Positions 34,701 through 46,389 are shown, counted from the stretch's first letter. The stretch: 64,000 nt of DNA from Sternotherus odoratus (GCA_032164245.1 JAVMKO010000006.1:40569819-40633818); one strand, 5' to 3'. Notes: generated from the letters alone by a model not told the origin. Numbers and translations: made by a program.

Positions 34701-37184
34701 TTATTTTCTCATTTCCTCCCTACTACTCCCATGTTTCTCTTTACTTGTTTGATGTTTACAGAGACCTTTACTAGAACTGTCAGGCTTGGAGAGATCCCTT
34801 TTTTTTTTCTTTGTTGTAATGTCCGCACTTTTTCCCCCCCTGGAGAATAGATAAGTTTCTCCAGAAAATAAAAAGCTAATACAACCTTTTGCTCATCAAC
34901 AAAGTATGTCTTGTTGTAGCCAGGAATAAGTTAATAAAACAGGGGAAAAGCTTAGTGGCTTTAAAAAAAAAGCTCCTTGGGGTTATGAACGAACAATGTT
35001 GTTTTTTCTTCCCAGCGTGCAAGGATTTAATTAAGTGATAACAGTCACCTTGGGGTGGCTGCACAAGGCAATAATATCTAGGTGAAGAAAAATGCTGAAG
35101 AGACTTGAGTACAGTCAATTTATCTTCACAGAAGGCAATAAATGAACAAAGCATAGGTATTTGGCTGATTGTTTTGGAATGTTTCCATTACTGATAAACA
35201 TCAAAATAAAAAGGACAAAGATTTGGTATTTTCCATATCTGAAATATATTAAATACAGAAAGAGGGGAAGGAATAAATTGGCGTGAGGTCACATCTTAAA
35301 GTTCTAATTGCAAATGGTTTGATAATTATTCATGCTAAACGTAGAACAAGGGAATGTTAATGTTGACAATAAGGATAGAAGTACAGCTGAGTTGTGTATT
35401 TATAGCAAACACACAACATGGGATGAATTTCATTCAGGGGAAAAAGCGATGTGTTATTTGGGGAAAAGTGACATATGCCATACAAATACGCATAGCTTTG
35501 TGGCCAATGGTCATGATTCAAGGATTTGGAATGATATTTTGGAAGCTATGCGAAAACAAGCAGTGTATCCAATTATGCCTATAGGGCAACATGCATCCCA
35601 TTGTGTGGTGTTCAGAATCAAAACAAAAGCTCACATGAGAATAAGGAGAGAGGTAGAGGGGAAAGGTGGCCCATGCAATCGCATTTCCCTCTTACCACAG
35701 ATTTGGTACAGGCCACTTCACACCACTCCCAATCTGGCCATTAGGGGGTGGAGGTGTGTACAGTGGTTTTGGAGTGTGTATGCACTTCTCCAATAGCTGT
35801 ACCTTGTGCTGTGGAAAACACCACAACTTAGGAAGACTTTTCCCAACAACAGTAACTCCTCCTGCTCTTTATCTTCCATGAACTTGGCCAGTCAATAACA
35901 GTGACACAGGGACATCAGTCATGAAGTTGGCAGAGTGAAGAAGAAGCACAAATAAACCAAGAACCATGGGCATTTGCCTTCTTATGTATATCCTCTCTCT
36001 CTCTACATTTGGAAATCCTCATTTTTCCACTCTGCCTGGATACACCCTCGAGACAGAAAGATTTCATAGCTATTTCCAAGTAGTTCAACCTTGGATATTT
36101 CCACATATTTTTTTGTGGGAATGGAGGATACAGCCCACAGAAAACTGTTTGTGTAACAGGGTCTGAGTGGTCATTCTCTCAAGGAAAAAAGAGAAGTCAA
36201 CACAGTAAAATAGCATTCTGAATAAGAATATGAAGTGGAAGTAAGGAAGGATATTTGGTTCTAAAGAGAAGTATAAATGGCCACAGAATATGCAAGATTT
36301 GGACTAGACAGATGTCTGAGGCAAAATAGTAAAAAAATTATGGCACAAGTTTTCAAAGTGGCCTCAACCGGTCTTCTAAATTACTTCCGGCTATTCCATG
36401 CAAGTGATAGCAACTTGAGTTACCTAAAATGCCACTTCTCAGGGCACAAAACTTGAAGGTATTGATTTAGGAACAAATTTTGAATATTTGGCCAACTTTA
36501 GTTATTTTCTGGCCTTAGCTGACAAGCTCTTTTGAAACTCATTAATGATTAAGTAGGGGACTGGAAATGGGACGTTCAGCCTTCCATCTCTACATCATTC
36601 AATGTTGTTACTGTCTGGTCATGGCTACTCTATAGTCTGCATAGAAAGACTTGGGGCTCTGATTCCAGTTCTTAGCAGACAGATGTTCCAGTTACAACTT
36701 TGTTGATAGTCACAAGCACAGAAACCAAGGTAGTATAGATTTGTAGACTGAACTTCTACCTCACTTCTAGCGGTGGCTCCTTCAATTCAATTCAAGGCAC
36801 GCTGCACTGTTACCATCCCTGGGCTGTCCATCTGGCACCTATCCTAAATTCTAATGCTGGGAATTTCAAAAGACAGCAAGGTGTTCATCTCTAAACAACT
36901 CCCTGAGGTTCATCTGAAAATCTCAGATTAAATGTCCTTTTTTTAAAACGATAGATACTAATTTTCTTTTATTTTTGATCTTTATCTTTCAGCTGGGTAG
37001 CCAGGACTGGGGAGAAGCAACCTACAAGATTTGATCCAATGTCTTTGCCAGTTTGAATGTATCTGAAAACTCCCTTTATCATTTATTTTAAACAACTAAA
37101 TTATTCTCTAAAGTCCCTAATAACCTCACTTAAGAACTGGTGCCCAGATGAAATGTATTAGGTGGCATTAGCCATTGTAGCATA
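31719..37184 (-). other. intron, mostly unrecognised
   Basis: AT-rich intron with no supported gene. A 154-codon plus-strand frame at 35332-35796 has no recognisable domain and is likely chance. The block 33840-34240 is free of repeats and rich in TAAT-type words. Near 35741 CCATTAGGGGGTGG loosely resembles a CTCF core but has several mismatches. Confidence 0.45.
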
Positions 37185-37375
37185 AAGGGAAGCAACATGG
37201 TCTAGTGATAAGAGAAAGGAACCAGGACTCAGTAAACAGGGTTTCCATTCCTAATTCAGTAATTTGCTCAGTGTGGGAGCTGCTCTCTTAACTGCTCAGT
37301 GCCTCAGTTTCCCTTTCCTGTAAAATAATACCCATCTCCGTAAAACACTTTGATTACAGTGCCACACCTACCTTA
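37185..37375 (+). mobile_element. MIR-like tRNA-derived SINE
   Basis: ATGGTCTAGTGATAAGAG supplies an A-box-like head. AGTGCCTCAGTTTCCC and TGTAAAATAATACCCATC are the hallmark of the MIR/CORE-SINE 3' part. Ancient and diverged. Transcription by RNA polymerase III is not expected now. Confidence 0.75.
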
Positions 37376-37384
37376 TAGTAATTT

Positions 37385-38570
37385 AATCTAGACCACATTG
37401 CCTTACTTTGCTTATGAGAATTTTTCAATAGCCTTACTAAAATCATGATATATTATATCTACTGCTTCCCCCACATCCACTAGGGCAGTAACCATGTCAA
37501 ATAATGAAATAAGTTTGGCTTGGCATGACTAGTTCTTGGCAAATCCATGCTGGCTATTCCTTATAACCCTATTATCCTTTAGGTGCTTATAAACTGATTA
37601 ATAATTTGTTCCAGTATCTTTCCAGGCCTTGCTGACTTAAATACATCTAATTACCTACATATTCTTTAATATGTTCTTTCCCTTTTTTGGCTTGCATTCC
37701 TTCCCTCTTGTTAATATTAACTATGTTGAGTATCTGGTCACCATTAACGTTTTTAATGAAGACTGAAGAAAAATAGACATTAAACACCTCAGCCTTCTTG
37801 CTGTCCTTAGTTATTAGCTCTTCTTTCCCCCCTAAGTAGAGGGCCTACACTTTCCTTTGACTTTCTGTTGCTCCTAATGTGTTAAAAAAGAACATCTTAT
37901 TGCCTTTTATGTCTCACTTAGGTATGTCTCATTTTGTCTCACTTTTATGTCTCATTTTGTGCTTTAGCCTTTACGATTTTAGCCCTAAATACTTGTGCTA
38001 TTCTTCTGTATCCCTCCTTTACAATTTGTCCATGTTTCCACTTTTTGTGGGATTCCTTTTTGATTTTAAGATAATAAAATAACTCCTGATGGAGCCATAT
38101 TGACCTCTCACAATTCTTCCTATCTTTACTTTGCACTGGGATAGTTTGCTGTTGTTCCTTTAATATTATTCCTTGAGAAACTGCCAGCTCTCCTGTACTC
38201 TTTTATCCCTTAGATTTTCTTCCTTTCGAATCTTACCAACAAGTTCTCTGACTTTAAATCTAATTTTGAGAAGTCCAGTGTCCTTATTCTGCTGTTCTCA
38301 CTCATTTCTTTCTTCAGAATCATGAAATTGATAATTTCATTTAACCAAATTGCCTTCCATCTTAGATTCACAATCAAGTCCTCCCTCTTGGTCAGAATTA
38401 AGACTGAAATAGCTGCTCTTCTGTTTACTTCCTCCACTTTCTGAAACAAAAAGTTGGCCCCCAATGCATTCTAAGAACTTATTGGAAATGTTTGTTTTGC
38501 CGTATTACATTTCCAACAGATGTCTGGGTAGTTAGAGTCCCCCAATTATTACCAAATCAGGTATTGTAAG
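37385..38570 (-). pseudogene. CR1 LINE ORF2 fragment, antisense
   Basis: Minus-strand translation gives SIWLHQELFYYLKIKKESHK followed by KWKHGQIVKEGYRRIAQ, and further upstream NFLFQKVEEVNRRAAIS. This is the region between endonuclease and reverse transcriptase in CR1 ORF2. The left part (37385-37900) continues into the start of the reverse transcriptase. Stops and frameshifts are frequent. The MIR-like SINE abuts its left side. Confidence 0.85.
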
Positions 38571-38574
38571 AATG

Positions 38575-39427
38575 TCCTTCCCCTTTCCCTGTGCTCTGGG
38601 GTACAGAGGAGGGACTTTTCCATGCCAGACCAAATAACTACAAGCTGCTTCCCAGCCTAAGTTAAGTCTTTACACCCCCAAACCCCCACACTTTACCAGT
38701 AGGGAAATGGGGTTACCCAAGCTGCCACCATCCGAGTAAATCTCCAAAGCCCCGGAGAGGGGGGTACCCGGACTCCCCCAAACCCCCCTGTTACTCTCCC
38801 TGAGAAAAAGGGACCCTCATGCTGTTTCACTCTCCCTGATAGCCCAAGGCAAGGTAGCCACAGCACTTCGGTCTCACTCTTTGTGAGATCCCCAGATTCA
38901 TGGCTCAGATCACCTTACTAGAATTACCAGACAATTCTTATAGGTATAAAAAGTTTAATAAAGAAAAGAACAAGCATACAATTAATACACTACACAGGTC
39001 TTGAATTTTCTAACCTCAATCTTCTTGCATAAACCAACTTTCCCCCTTTCTGCTAACTACACAGATAGGGACACCAAGATCGAATGCAAGGTTATGCAGG
39101 ATACAATCTTACTTACTGTTTTAGCTAGTTATGAAGACATACAGGGAAAGGACAAGGTTGGGGGTCCATAGCTGGACAAGGAGTTCTGAGTCAATCCAAA
39201 GCCCAGATCGAACTGAACTCCACTTCCTGGTCTCTCTGTGTCTAGCCAGACTCCTCTGATGACACTGCCCTCTCAGGTAACATTAACCCCACACAGACAA
39301 GACAACACTCCACACTTATGACAGTTGTTTTAGGGCCAAAGGGCAAAATGCACTAGTAACAACCTTGTTAAGGAAGGGAAGGATGCTGTAACTCCTATCA
39401 GTGGCAGTTTTTGGACTCTGCTTGGGG
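38575..39427. other. unidentified GC-richer block, possibly an old LTR or repeat
   Basis: Starts near CCCCTTTCCCTGTGCTCTGG and is unlike both neighbours in base composition, with C-rich text to about 38900 and ATAAAAAGTTTAATAAAGAA near 38945. A polyadenylation-like AATAAAG sits after a C-rich domain, reminiscent of an LTR, but clear TG...CA borders were not found. No coding sequence. Confidence 0.3.
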
Positions 39428-39435
39428 ATATGGTA

Positions 39436-39808
39436 TATGGGTGGGCAAACTACAGCCCGTGGGCCATATTCAGCCTGCGGGTCTGTCCTGCCTGGTTTTG
39501 GGGGGGGGGCAGTTAGGTGGGGGTATGTCTCAGGAGGGGGCGGTCAAGGGACAAGGAACGGGGTGCTTACATAGGACGTGAAATCTCAAGGGGGTGGTTA
39601 GGGGCAGGTGGTCTCTGGAGGGGACGGTCAGGGGACAAGGAGCAGGAGGGTTGGATGGGTCGGGGATTCTGGGGGGGCAGTCAGGGGACGGGGTCAGATA
39701 GGGGGCTGGGCCAGTCTGTTTGGGGAAGCACAGGCTTCCCTACCCAGCCCTCCATACAATTTTGCAACCTTGATGTGGCCCTCAGGCCAAAAAGTTTAGC
39801 CACCCCTG
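39436..39808. mobile_element. hAT-type MITE, short relative of 20506-21371
   Basis: Starts TATGGGTGGGCAAAC and ends GTTTAGCCACCCCTG. The flanks ATATGGTA and ATCTAGTA agree at 6 of 8. Subterminal text CAGCCCGTGGGCCATATTC and GATGTGGCCCTCAGGCC matches the 866-bp element at 20506. The G-rich interior shares GGGGGCAGTCAGGG-type repeats with it. Confidence 0.85.
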
Positions 39809-39816
39809 ATCTAGTA

Positions 39817-40557
39817 GGTGTTTAATAAATTTGGGGGGGGGGTTGTGGAAGGAGAAAACCTGTCCCCATCTGGATGCTGGAAAGAAGATATTCTATCCAT
39901 TATCCCCTCAGCCACCCCAGATCCTTCTGACAATCTGAGGGGACAGGAAGATCTTTGTCTCTAGATGCTCAGAGGTGACTAGCAGAAATGTACCGCTAGC
40001 CTCGATCTTTATTTGGATCCTCATTTCTGGTAAACAGCTTAGCTTACCCAGTGAGCAGCAAAGTGTTAGCAACATTTCTCCTTTCAATTTCAAGCCCACC
40101 CATAGATCTATGAATAACAGCAGACAACTTCACCAGTTTTGTAAATTTCACTGCTAGGAAAATCTAAGAGCAACTCTAGCCAACCTAGAGCTATCTGCCT
40201 GCAGATTCACGAAAAAAAGATTGCTTTACCTGGAGAAGATTTTCTTCAAAAGTATTGCATACATTAATAGACTTTTCAAACCCCAATCGAGTGGACCAAA
40301 ACAGGGAGATTACTATTTTGCAAAGTGTATTTGTATGTTCTGGGACTAAATCAATTGGACTACTCTTGTATTGTGATGCTCATAAAATGATGAGGAAAAT
40401 CTAAGTTCTTTTATGACAATTTTGCAGGCATCATTTCTCCTTTAAAAAATAAAAAAATATAGTGTGTAATAAAGGTGTTCTGAAGATTAAAACTGAATGG
40501 AAAAGTGCTTAATTTACAGTTAAAAACTACCATAATGGATATATTTTACGGTGCGAA
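39817..40557 (-). other. intron, nothing recognised
   Basis: Begins with a run of 10 G near 39833-39842, then ordinary AT-rich sequence. No frame or repeat end could be supported. Confidence 0.45.
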
Positions 40558-40662
40558 TAGAGACACATGAGAGACAAGGTGGGGAGGTAATATCTTTTAC
40601 TGGATTAACTTCTGTTGGTGAAAGAGCTACATCTCAGGAGAATAGATTCAAGAGCGACAAAA
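40558..40662 (+). repeat. fragment of a common reptilian repeat ('GAGGTAATATCTTTTACTGG')
   Basis: Text GACAAGGTGGGGAGGTAATA, CTGGATTAACTTCTGTTGGT and GAAAGAGCTACA matches from memory an abundant turtle repeat of uncertain class. Only one copy lies in the window, so this rests on recall. Confidence 0.5.
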
Positions 40663-41227
40663 CTGACATCCATAGCAACAATGAGACTACACACTCATCA
40701 TTTTATATCCTAAAATGCACACACCAATAATAGGTCTTTAATCCCATGGAACATACCATTGTTAATCTCATAAATATCTTCTTGCATCAAAAGGCAAAAT
40801 ATGTGCAACTAAAAGAACTGTCAAATGAATTATTTTTGCTGGCAAGACATAAGTGTGTGGTCTTTTTCTGTATTCTACTGATACACTTTGAGGTGCTGAA
40901 TGGAAACAAATGTGAATCTGAAATGTGACCAGAGAACACAAGACCCTGACTTGGCTGCCTGGAGAGTCCCTGCACTGGCTGCAGGTTCAGCCTGCTCCCT
41001 CTCTTTCAGAGTGGAATAACTTCACTGGCTTTGGGGCGCTGTTGCGCCAAACCAGTCTGCTCCTCGGCACTGCTTCAGCTACATGCAGGAAGTGTTCTCC
41101 AAATGAACTGCTGGGAGAAGCCTATAATTGGGCATGATTCCCTTTCTGGGTTTTGGATCCTGTTTTCCTCCACCCAAATTCACTTATGGGGCTAGCAGAG
41201 CAGACTCTTAGGCCTCTGAGAGTTCAT
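40663..41227 (-). other. intron, nothing recognised
   Basis: Plain sequence with two frames of 60-70 codons and no protein resemblance. Confidence 0.45.
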
Positions 41228-41498
41228 CTTCATTGTAAAAAAAACAAAACCCACAGCAGCAAGTCTCAGAGCTCAGGTCAACTGATTTGGGCTTGCCAGG
41301 CTCATGCTATGGGGTTAAAAATAGCAGTGTAGACATTCCCATTTGAGCTGGAATCTGGGCTCAGAGCCTGTGGGCCTGGGCTCCAGGCCAAGGAAGAGTG
41401 CCTATATTACTGTTTTCAGCCTCAAATCATGAGACTGAGTCAGCTGACCTGAGCTGTGAGACTCACTGTCTTGGTGTTTCATTTTTTCCCCATCTAGA
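41228..41498. mobile_element. palindromic MITE directly left of member B
   Basis: Arms around AAGTCTCAGAGCTCAGGTCA (41261-41280) and TGACCTGAGCTGTGAGACTC (41445-41464) are inverted copies with few mismatches. Between them is a second imperfect pair (GAGCTGGAATCTGGGCTCAG and GGCCTGGGCTCCAGGCC). The layout matches a turtle MITE whose ends I recall as GTCTACACTG; here the ends are decayed. Confidence 0.6.
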
Positions 41499-41500
41499 TG

Positions 41501-41938
41501 TACCGTATTTTTTGTCCTATAGGACGCTCCGGCCTGTAAGACGCCCCCTCGTTTTTCAATAAAAAAGCCGGACAAAAAAAAAAAAAAAAAAAAAAAAAAA
41601 GCGCCTCGCTCTCCCGTCCCCGCCGCGCGGGTGGGCTGCCGGGAGCGTCCCGGTTCCCCCCTCCCCACCGCGGGCGGGCTGCCGGGAGCGTTCCCGGCAG
41701 CCCGCCCGCGGCGGGGAGGGGGGAACCGGGACGCTCCCGGCAGCCCGCCCGTGGCGGGGAGGGGGGAACCTCGGCAGCCCGCCCGCGGTGGGGAGGGGGG
41801 AACCGGGACGCTCCTGGCAGCCCGCCCGCGGCGGGGAGGGGGGAACCGGGGCGCACATTCGCCCTATAAGACGCACCAACTTTTCCCCCCCCGTTTTGGG
41901 GAAGAAAAAGTGCGTCTTATAGGGCGAATAATACGGTA
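41501..41938 (+). mobile_element. TA-flanked MITE, member B (0.44 kb)
   Basis: TA, CCGTATTTTTTGTCCTATAG at the left; CTTATAGGGCGAATAATACGG, TA at the right. After a left A run the interior consists of alternating forward and reversed units of a GC-rich word (GGGCGGGCTGCCGGGAGCG with CCCGGTTCCCCCCTCCCC). The right-end hairpin spans 41858-41928. Open frames here encode only Arg/Gly/Pro-rich repeats and are not genes. Confidence 0.92.
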
Positions 41939-42179
41939 TTCCAGACCTCTTAGACCCAGCTTCAACATAGTGGAGCAGCTCCTTGGGCCCCTCCCGCTCC
42001 CCAACACAGTATGATGGCTTCTTAGGCTCACTCTCACCCTTCTGATGCTCAGTATTACTTTGGCTGAGTCTGAATGTGTAGATGACTCCAGGTAGGTGCA
42101 TATGGCTGAACAAGGGTGAATGGCGGGGTGGGTGCCTGATCCACTTGACCACCGGTTGGTGTCTGGAGTGGATGAGTGA

Positions 42180-42465
42180 GGACTGAATGGATTTGGGGGA
42201 GGAAAAGGGATATTTAGAAAAAAGAAGCAGCAGAAGAGACAGTTTAAAGGTGTAGAGTACGAGGGAGAAACTGAAAACATGAAGAAAAAGGGGGAGAATT
42301 TCACGCAGGGGAAGCAAAAGGGAGAGAGAAGGAAAGAGAGAAAAACACACATTGAAAAAAATCCTGAGAGTGCAAAGGTAGCCAAGATAAACAAGACAAG
42401 GAAAAGTGGAGTTGAGAAAGGGAAGAAGATGGAAGAAAAGCAAGGGAGACATAGTAAGTTACACT
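42180..42465 (+). repeat. purine-rich low-complexity tract
   Basis: Nearly 290 bp in which G and A dominate, for example AAGGGAGAGAGAAGGAAAG and GGGAAGAAGATGGAAG. It contains scattered pyrimidines, so it is not a pure homopurine run. The reversed-strand frames are simply the pyrimidine complement. Confidence 0.7.
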
Positions 42466-43924
42466 TCAAGTGAATTATTTAATAGAAACCTGAATGACAA
42501 GCTCTTGCAATAAAATTCACATGCTGTTTGGATATACAGGTGTAACCTTTTTCATGTACATGTAACTGCAAACTCTGCCAGAAAAACAAATATTAATATC
42601 CTGACCAGAACAGCTTATAGCGTAAAGGCACAAGCAGGGATACATATATTTATCAGTATTAGAAATGAATTAGGGATAGAGAGGGAGAAATTTATCTTTT
42701 ACTGACAGAGTTGCTCTCCATTTCTGTCACTTTTATCCCTTTCTCAAAAACAGTGGCATTTTTGCCTTTGGAAAACAGGAGACTTCAGCAAGTATTCCTA
42801 CAATATTGTCCCAGGAGAGAATAACCCTGGACATATGTACAGAACATTTAGTTCTTACTCCTGAAAATTATTTACTTTATTCTGGGATGTTCAGAAAATA
42901 TTGCCTAGACTTCTTAACAGTGCAAGTCCAGTTTGGCTTGGCATTCCAGTGCTTTTAAAAAAGTATTTGGTATGCAAGTCAAGAGTAAATATGTTCTTAA
43001 AACATCCTGCTTTTACAGTGGTCAACACTGGACAGCTGTCAGCAGCAAACACTAAGTCATCCAATATGAATCTCTGCTGTCACACAAAGAACTCTCTACC
43101 TAAACCTTGACAAGGACCTCAGAGAATATTTATACGAAAAAGCACTTGACAGTATTCAAAAACAACGGGGAAATCCTAGAGTCTTGAAGGGAAAAGCCTT
43201 TCCATTTACAGTAATACCATTTTACACCATGTGGCCCCAAAATATGAACACATGGTCTATGTGGAATGTTGCTGGTGAGTGTCACTATCAGCAAAAGATG
43301 TTTGCCTAATTATAGGAGCTCTGTAACAAGTTTCAAACTCAGTATTCTGTAGAGCAGTTTGGAATGTGATAATTAAAAAGCCCCATAGGATAAAGCCCCC
43401 AAAACACACTGAGTTTACACTGATATTTAATCCCATATTTGAACAACCCTCCAAACATTTTAGAGTTGAATTTATATCTTTCTCATTTATGCTCACAAAT
43501 ACTGTTTTATTTTTGCTAGAAACCCTCTGCAGTTAGTAGGGTGCAAACAGTAAGTGTGCACATGTGTGCACTCACGGGCCTGCCATTATCTGCCCCTGGC
43601 TGGGGTCTATATTCCTGCAGATCCACCTTGTACTGTATCACAACCATCATGCATAAAGGTAAAAATAAATATCTACATTGTTTCAACTATACATTGCACA
43701 ACCCTTCTCTTCCTTCCAGTGATTCACTATGTGTTATATATGATGTGATTGATATAAAGTTTATTACTGATCTAGTCCACCCTGATAATAACCTTCTCTT
43801 AGAACACTCTCTTGGCAACAGTGTACTTTAACTAAAATCCACTTTAGTTATGTAAATCATTTCAGTACAGACTTTTGGCAAACTGTGTTAGGTAATGCAT
43901 TATTGGAAGGGAATAAACAGATGC

Positions 43925-44010
43925 AGAGGGCCTGAATCTGCTCTGTTATTCCTCTGTAAATCTGGAGTAACTCCACTGAAGTCAACGGAGTTACATTAGT
44001 TGCAAAATGG
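43925..44010. repeat. decayed reptilian repeat fragment
   Basis: GAATCTGCTCTG, then GTAACTCCACTGAAGTCAAC and GGAGTTAC, followed by GCAAAATGG. The 8-nt arms GTAACTCC and GGAGTTAC form a small hairpin. Similar 'ACTGAAGTCAATGG' text is frequent in turtle repeats from memory. Confidence 0.4.
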
Positions 44011-45475
44011 GGCAAGTTAGAGCAGAATCAAGACTAAGGGGCCACATATATTTCCATCAGTAGTGCATACATTGTTAGCTGACACTTCCCTGGATAACAG
44101 ATCTGTTTAAGATTAAATTTATTCATCTCCCCAGGATGAATTCTAACTGCACGCCTGTGGTATCTTGCTCCTAATGATAATGAAGTGGGAGCAATATGCA
44201 TTGATCTCTTAAAATAATGAAACAGATTTCATGGAATTTCAGAAGCACATCCGGGTATTATAGTCATTACACAGTAGATGTACATGCTACACAGCCTGTG
44301 ATAATACTACTATGGATACTTATGTACCTGATGTTCCAGCTATCAGGCTGGATCTATTGTCAGGAAATAGTCCTCACCTAATCTGTTCAGAGCATGAACT
44401 GCAGGGAACACTTTCTATTTCTCCATTTCGCTCCATTGGTGTAATTAACTGACACGGTATCACATCTGCAAGTATTAAAATTAATTTGAAAAATACTGAC
44501 CAGCACAGCAACGCACTATGCTGTACGGAATCCCTTTTTTGAACAGACTATAGAAAATAATAATATGAAACAAAAAGGATAATGTTCTAACTAAATTATC
44601 TCCTTTTTGGATATCAAAATACAGATAAACAGAGACTATTTTGAGTATTATTATAGGCAATATCAACATTAATTGTAATTTTTAAACATAGACTTAGGAT
44701 AGGACAGATTCTAATCTGCAAAACAGGATTTAATAAAACAAACAAACAATAGAGGTCAAGTGTATTTAAAGGAATACAAAACCAAACTACTAAACCCAAG
44801 CTTGGAGACGGCAAAAAATATTCTTTCTGATCACTGTGCATTGTCGTTGTGTAGCTGGTACTTGATCCACGGAAAGCACTACAACTCTCATGAATAATTA
44901 ATAATAATATTTGCAAAAACAATGATTTTGCCAACATTTTAAAGCACAGCTGCCCATAATTACACTCTTAAAACCACATTTAGACACCTAAATTTAAATG
45001 ACCTGAATGGGGCAGAAAGGGTCAAGCTTGGATGTAACAGGTAGAAGAGTCTCTGCCCCCTAAAGCACACTCTCTCCTCCAAAGCCTGGAATGGAAACCA
45101 CGATTTCTGATTCTCACCAGTCCTCTGCTGTCAGCAAATGCCTGTGAAATCCTACAGCAAAGTGTCTTATTCCTCTCTAGTGCTGGTTCACACAGAGGAA
45201 GACAAGTTGCGATTGCTGTCAATCTCTCTGTTACAATAAGTGGCCTGTGTCTTTGCAGTGGTTCCAACCTAGCTGATGACCCAGGCAGGTGTCAATATGA
45301 TGTCAGATGCTGGAATTTCTGTTTTTCCAGTTGCCTTTAAAAAAAAACCTTCAAAATTACACCACAAAAGCTTAAAACAGGGGTGGGGAACCTCTGGCCC
45401 GCGAGCCTTATATGGCCCGCCAAATCATTGCGTCCGGCCCGCACACGTCCCTGGCCAGCGGCCCGCACGCGTCCC

Positions 45476-45762
45476 ACCAGGCGGGGGCTGCTCCGCGCTC
45501 GGCGAAGGGGCCGGGAAGTGCCTGGGGGAGCCGCCGGCCAGGGACAGGCGGGGGCGGCTCCCCTAGGCGCTTCCCGGCCCCTTTGCCGAGCGCAGAGCCT
45601 CCCCGGGCCGCCAGGCGGGGACGGCTCCGCGCTCAGTAAAGGGGCCAGGAAGCGCCTGGGGGAGCCGCCGGCCAGGGATGTGCGTGGGCCGCCAGGCGGG
45701 GGCGGCTCCGCGTTCGCCGAAGGGGCTGGGAAGCACCTGGTGGAACCACCGGCGCTGCGCGG
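45476..45762. repeat. direct and inverted repeats of a 70-80 bp GC-rich unit
   Basis: Direct copies start near 45478, 45611 and 45692; the stretch 45546-45612 is the same unit reversed (CGCTTCCCGGCCCCTTTGCC). CpG content is high throughout. Confidence 0.8.
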
Positions 45763-46160
45763 CCACCATTAGCCGGGCGGTGAAAGGAGCCGCAGGGAGC
45801 CGACGGTCAAGGGGGTGGAGGGCTGGGGGGCAGGCAAGGGGGCGGTGGGGGGAAGGCCAGGCTGGGTGGGCGGGCGGGGAGGGGGGCAGGAGACTAGGCT
45901 GGATGGGGTGGGCGAGGCGTGGGTGCGGGAGGGAAGGAGGTTTGGTGGGGGGGAGGCTGGGCTGGGCGGGTCAGGCATGGGGGGCAGGAGGCTGGGTTGG
46001 GAGTGTGAGGGGGGAGGAGGTTCAGTTCGGTGGGGTGGGCCGGGCCAGGCAGGGGTGGGGGAGGAAAGGCGGTTAGATGGGGGGAGGCTGGGCGGGGGTA
46101 AAGAAAGATCACCCCCTACACCCAGGCTGATAGCGGGAGCTGACTGGGGCAGGTGGCAGG

Positions 46161-46270
46161 ACCCCAGCTGGCAAGGGGCCAGCGGGGGAAACCCCAAAGC
46201 AGTGCAGGGCTAAGCACTCTGCCTGCCACTGCTTTGGGGTTTCCCCCGCTGGCCCCTTGCCAGCTGGGGT
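46161..46270. repeat. perfect 44-nt inverted repeat (hairpin)
   Basis: Arm 46161-46204 begins ACCCCAGCTGGCAAGGGGCC and arm 46227-46270 ends GGCCCCTTGCCAGCTGGGGT. Every one of the 44 positions pairs, around a 22-nt loop. Interrupted pairing continues outside: CCCAGGCTG and GCGGGAGCTGA on the left face TCAGCTCCCG and CAGCCTGGG on the right. The hairpin is inside the hAT-type element. Confidence 0.95.
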
Positions 46271-46389
46271 CTCAGCTCCCGTTGCCAGCCTGGGCTTCCT
46301 CGGGGGCGGGGGGGAGCGGCCCGCGAATGACATTATACATGTCCAAATAGCCCTTGGCAGAAAAAAGGTTCCCCACCCCTGGCTTAAAA

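Larger units (their letters stand above)
41939..45369 (-). other. intron, mostly unrecognised
   Basis: Includes a purine-rich tract (listed separately) and, near 43930-44010, the hairpin-forming text GTAACTCCACTGAAGTCAAC, GGAGTTAC, which I recall as part of decayed reptilian repeats. No coding exon was found. Confidence 0.45.
45378..46381. mobile_element. GC-rich hAT-type element, 1004 bp, perfect target duplication
   Basis: Ends are CAGGGGTGGGGAACCTCTGG and AAAAAAGGTTCCCCACCCCTG. The flanks GCTTAAAA (45370-45377 and 46382-46389) are a perfect 8-bp duplication. The left half holds three direct and one inverted copy of a GC-rich unit (around CGGCTCCGCGCTC and GGGGGAGCCGCCGGCCAGGG). The middle is a G-rich run of GGCTGGGCGGG-type words. 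The right part contains a perfect 44-nt hairpin, listed separately. No transposase is encoded; long frames are compositional. Confidence 0.93.

Noticed and set aside
35332..35796. A 154-codon plus-strand frame in plain intron
   Set aside because: No signal, domain or codon pattern; on the opposite strand to NPAS3 and without splice context. Treated as chance.
41556..42452. A 298-codon minus-strand frame crossing member B
   Set aside because: It joins GC-rich MITE repeats to pyrimidine-rich complement text; no domain, and the frame crosses a transposon border.
45276..46213. Frames of 96-142 codons in the 45-46 kb GC-rich block
   Set aside because: Same reason: compositional frames inside a hAT-type element with a perfect target duplication.
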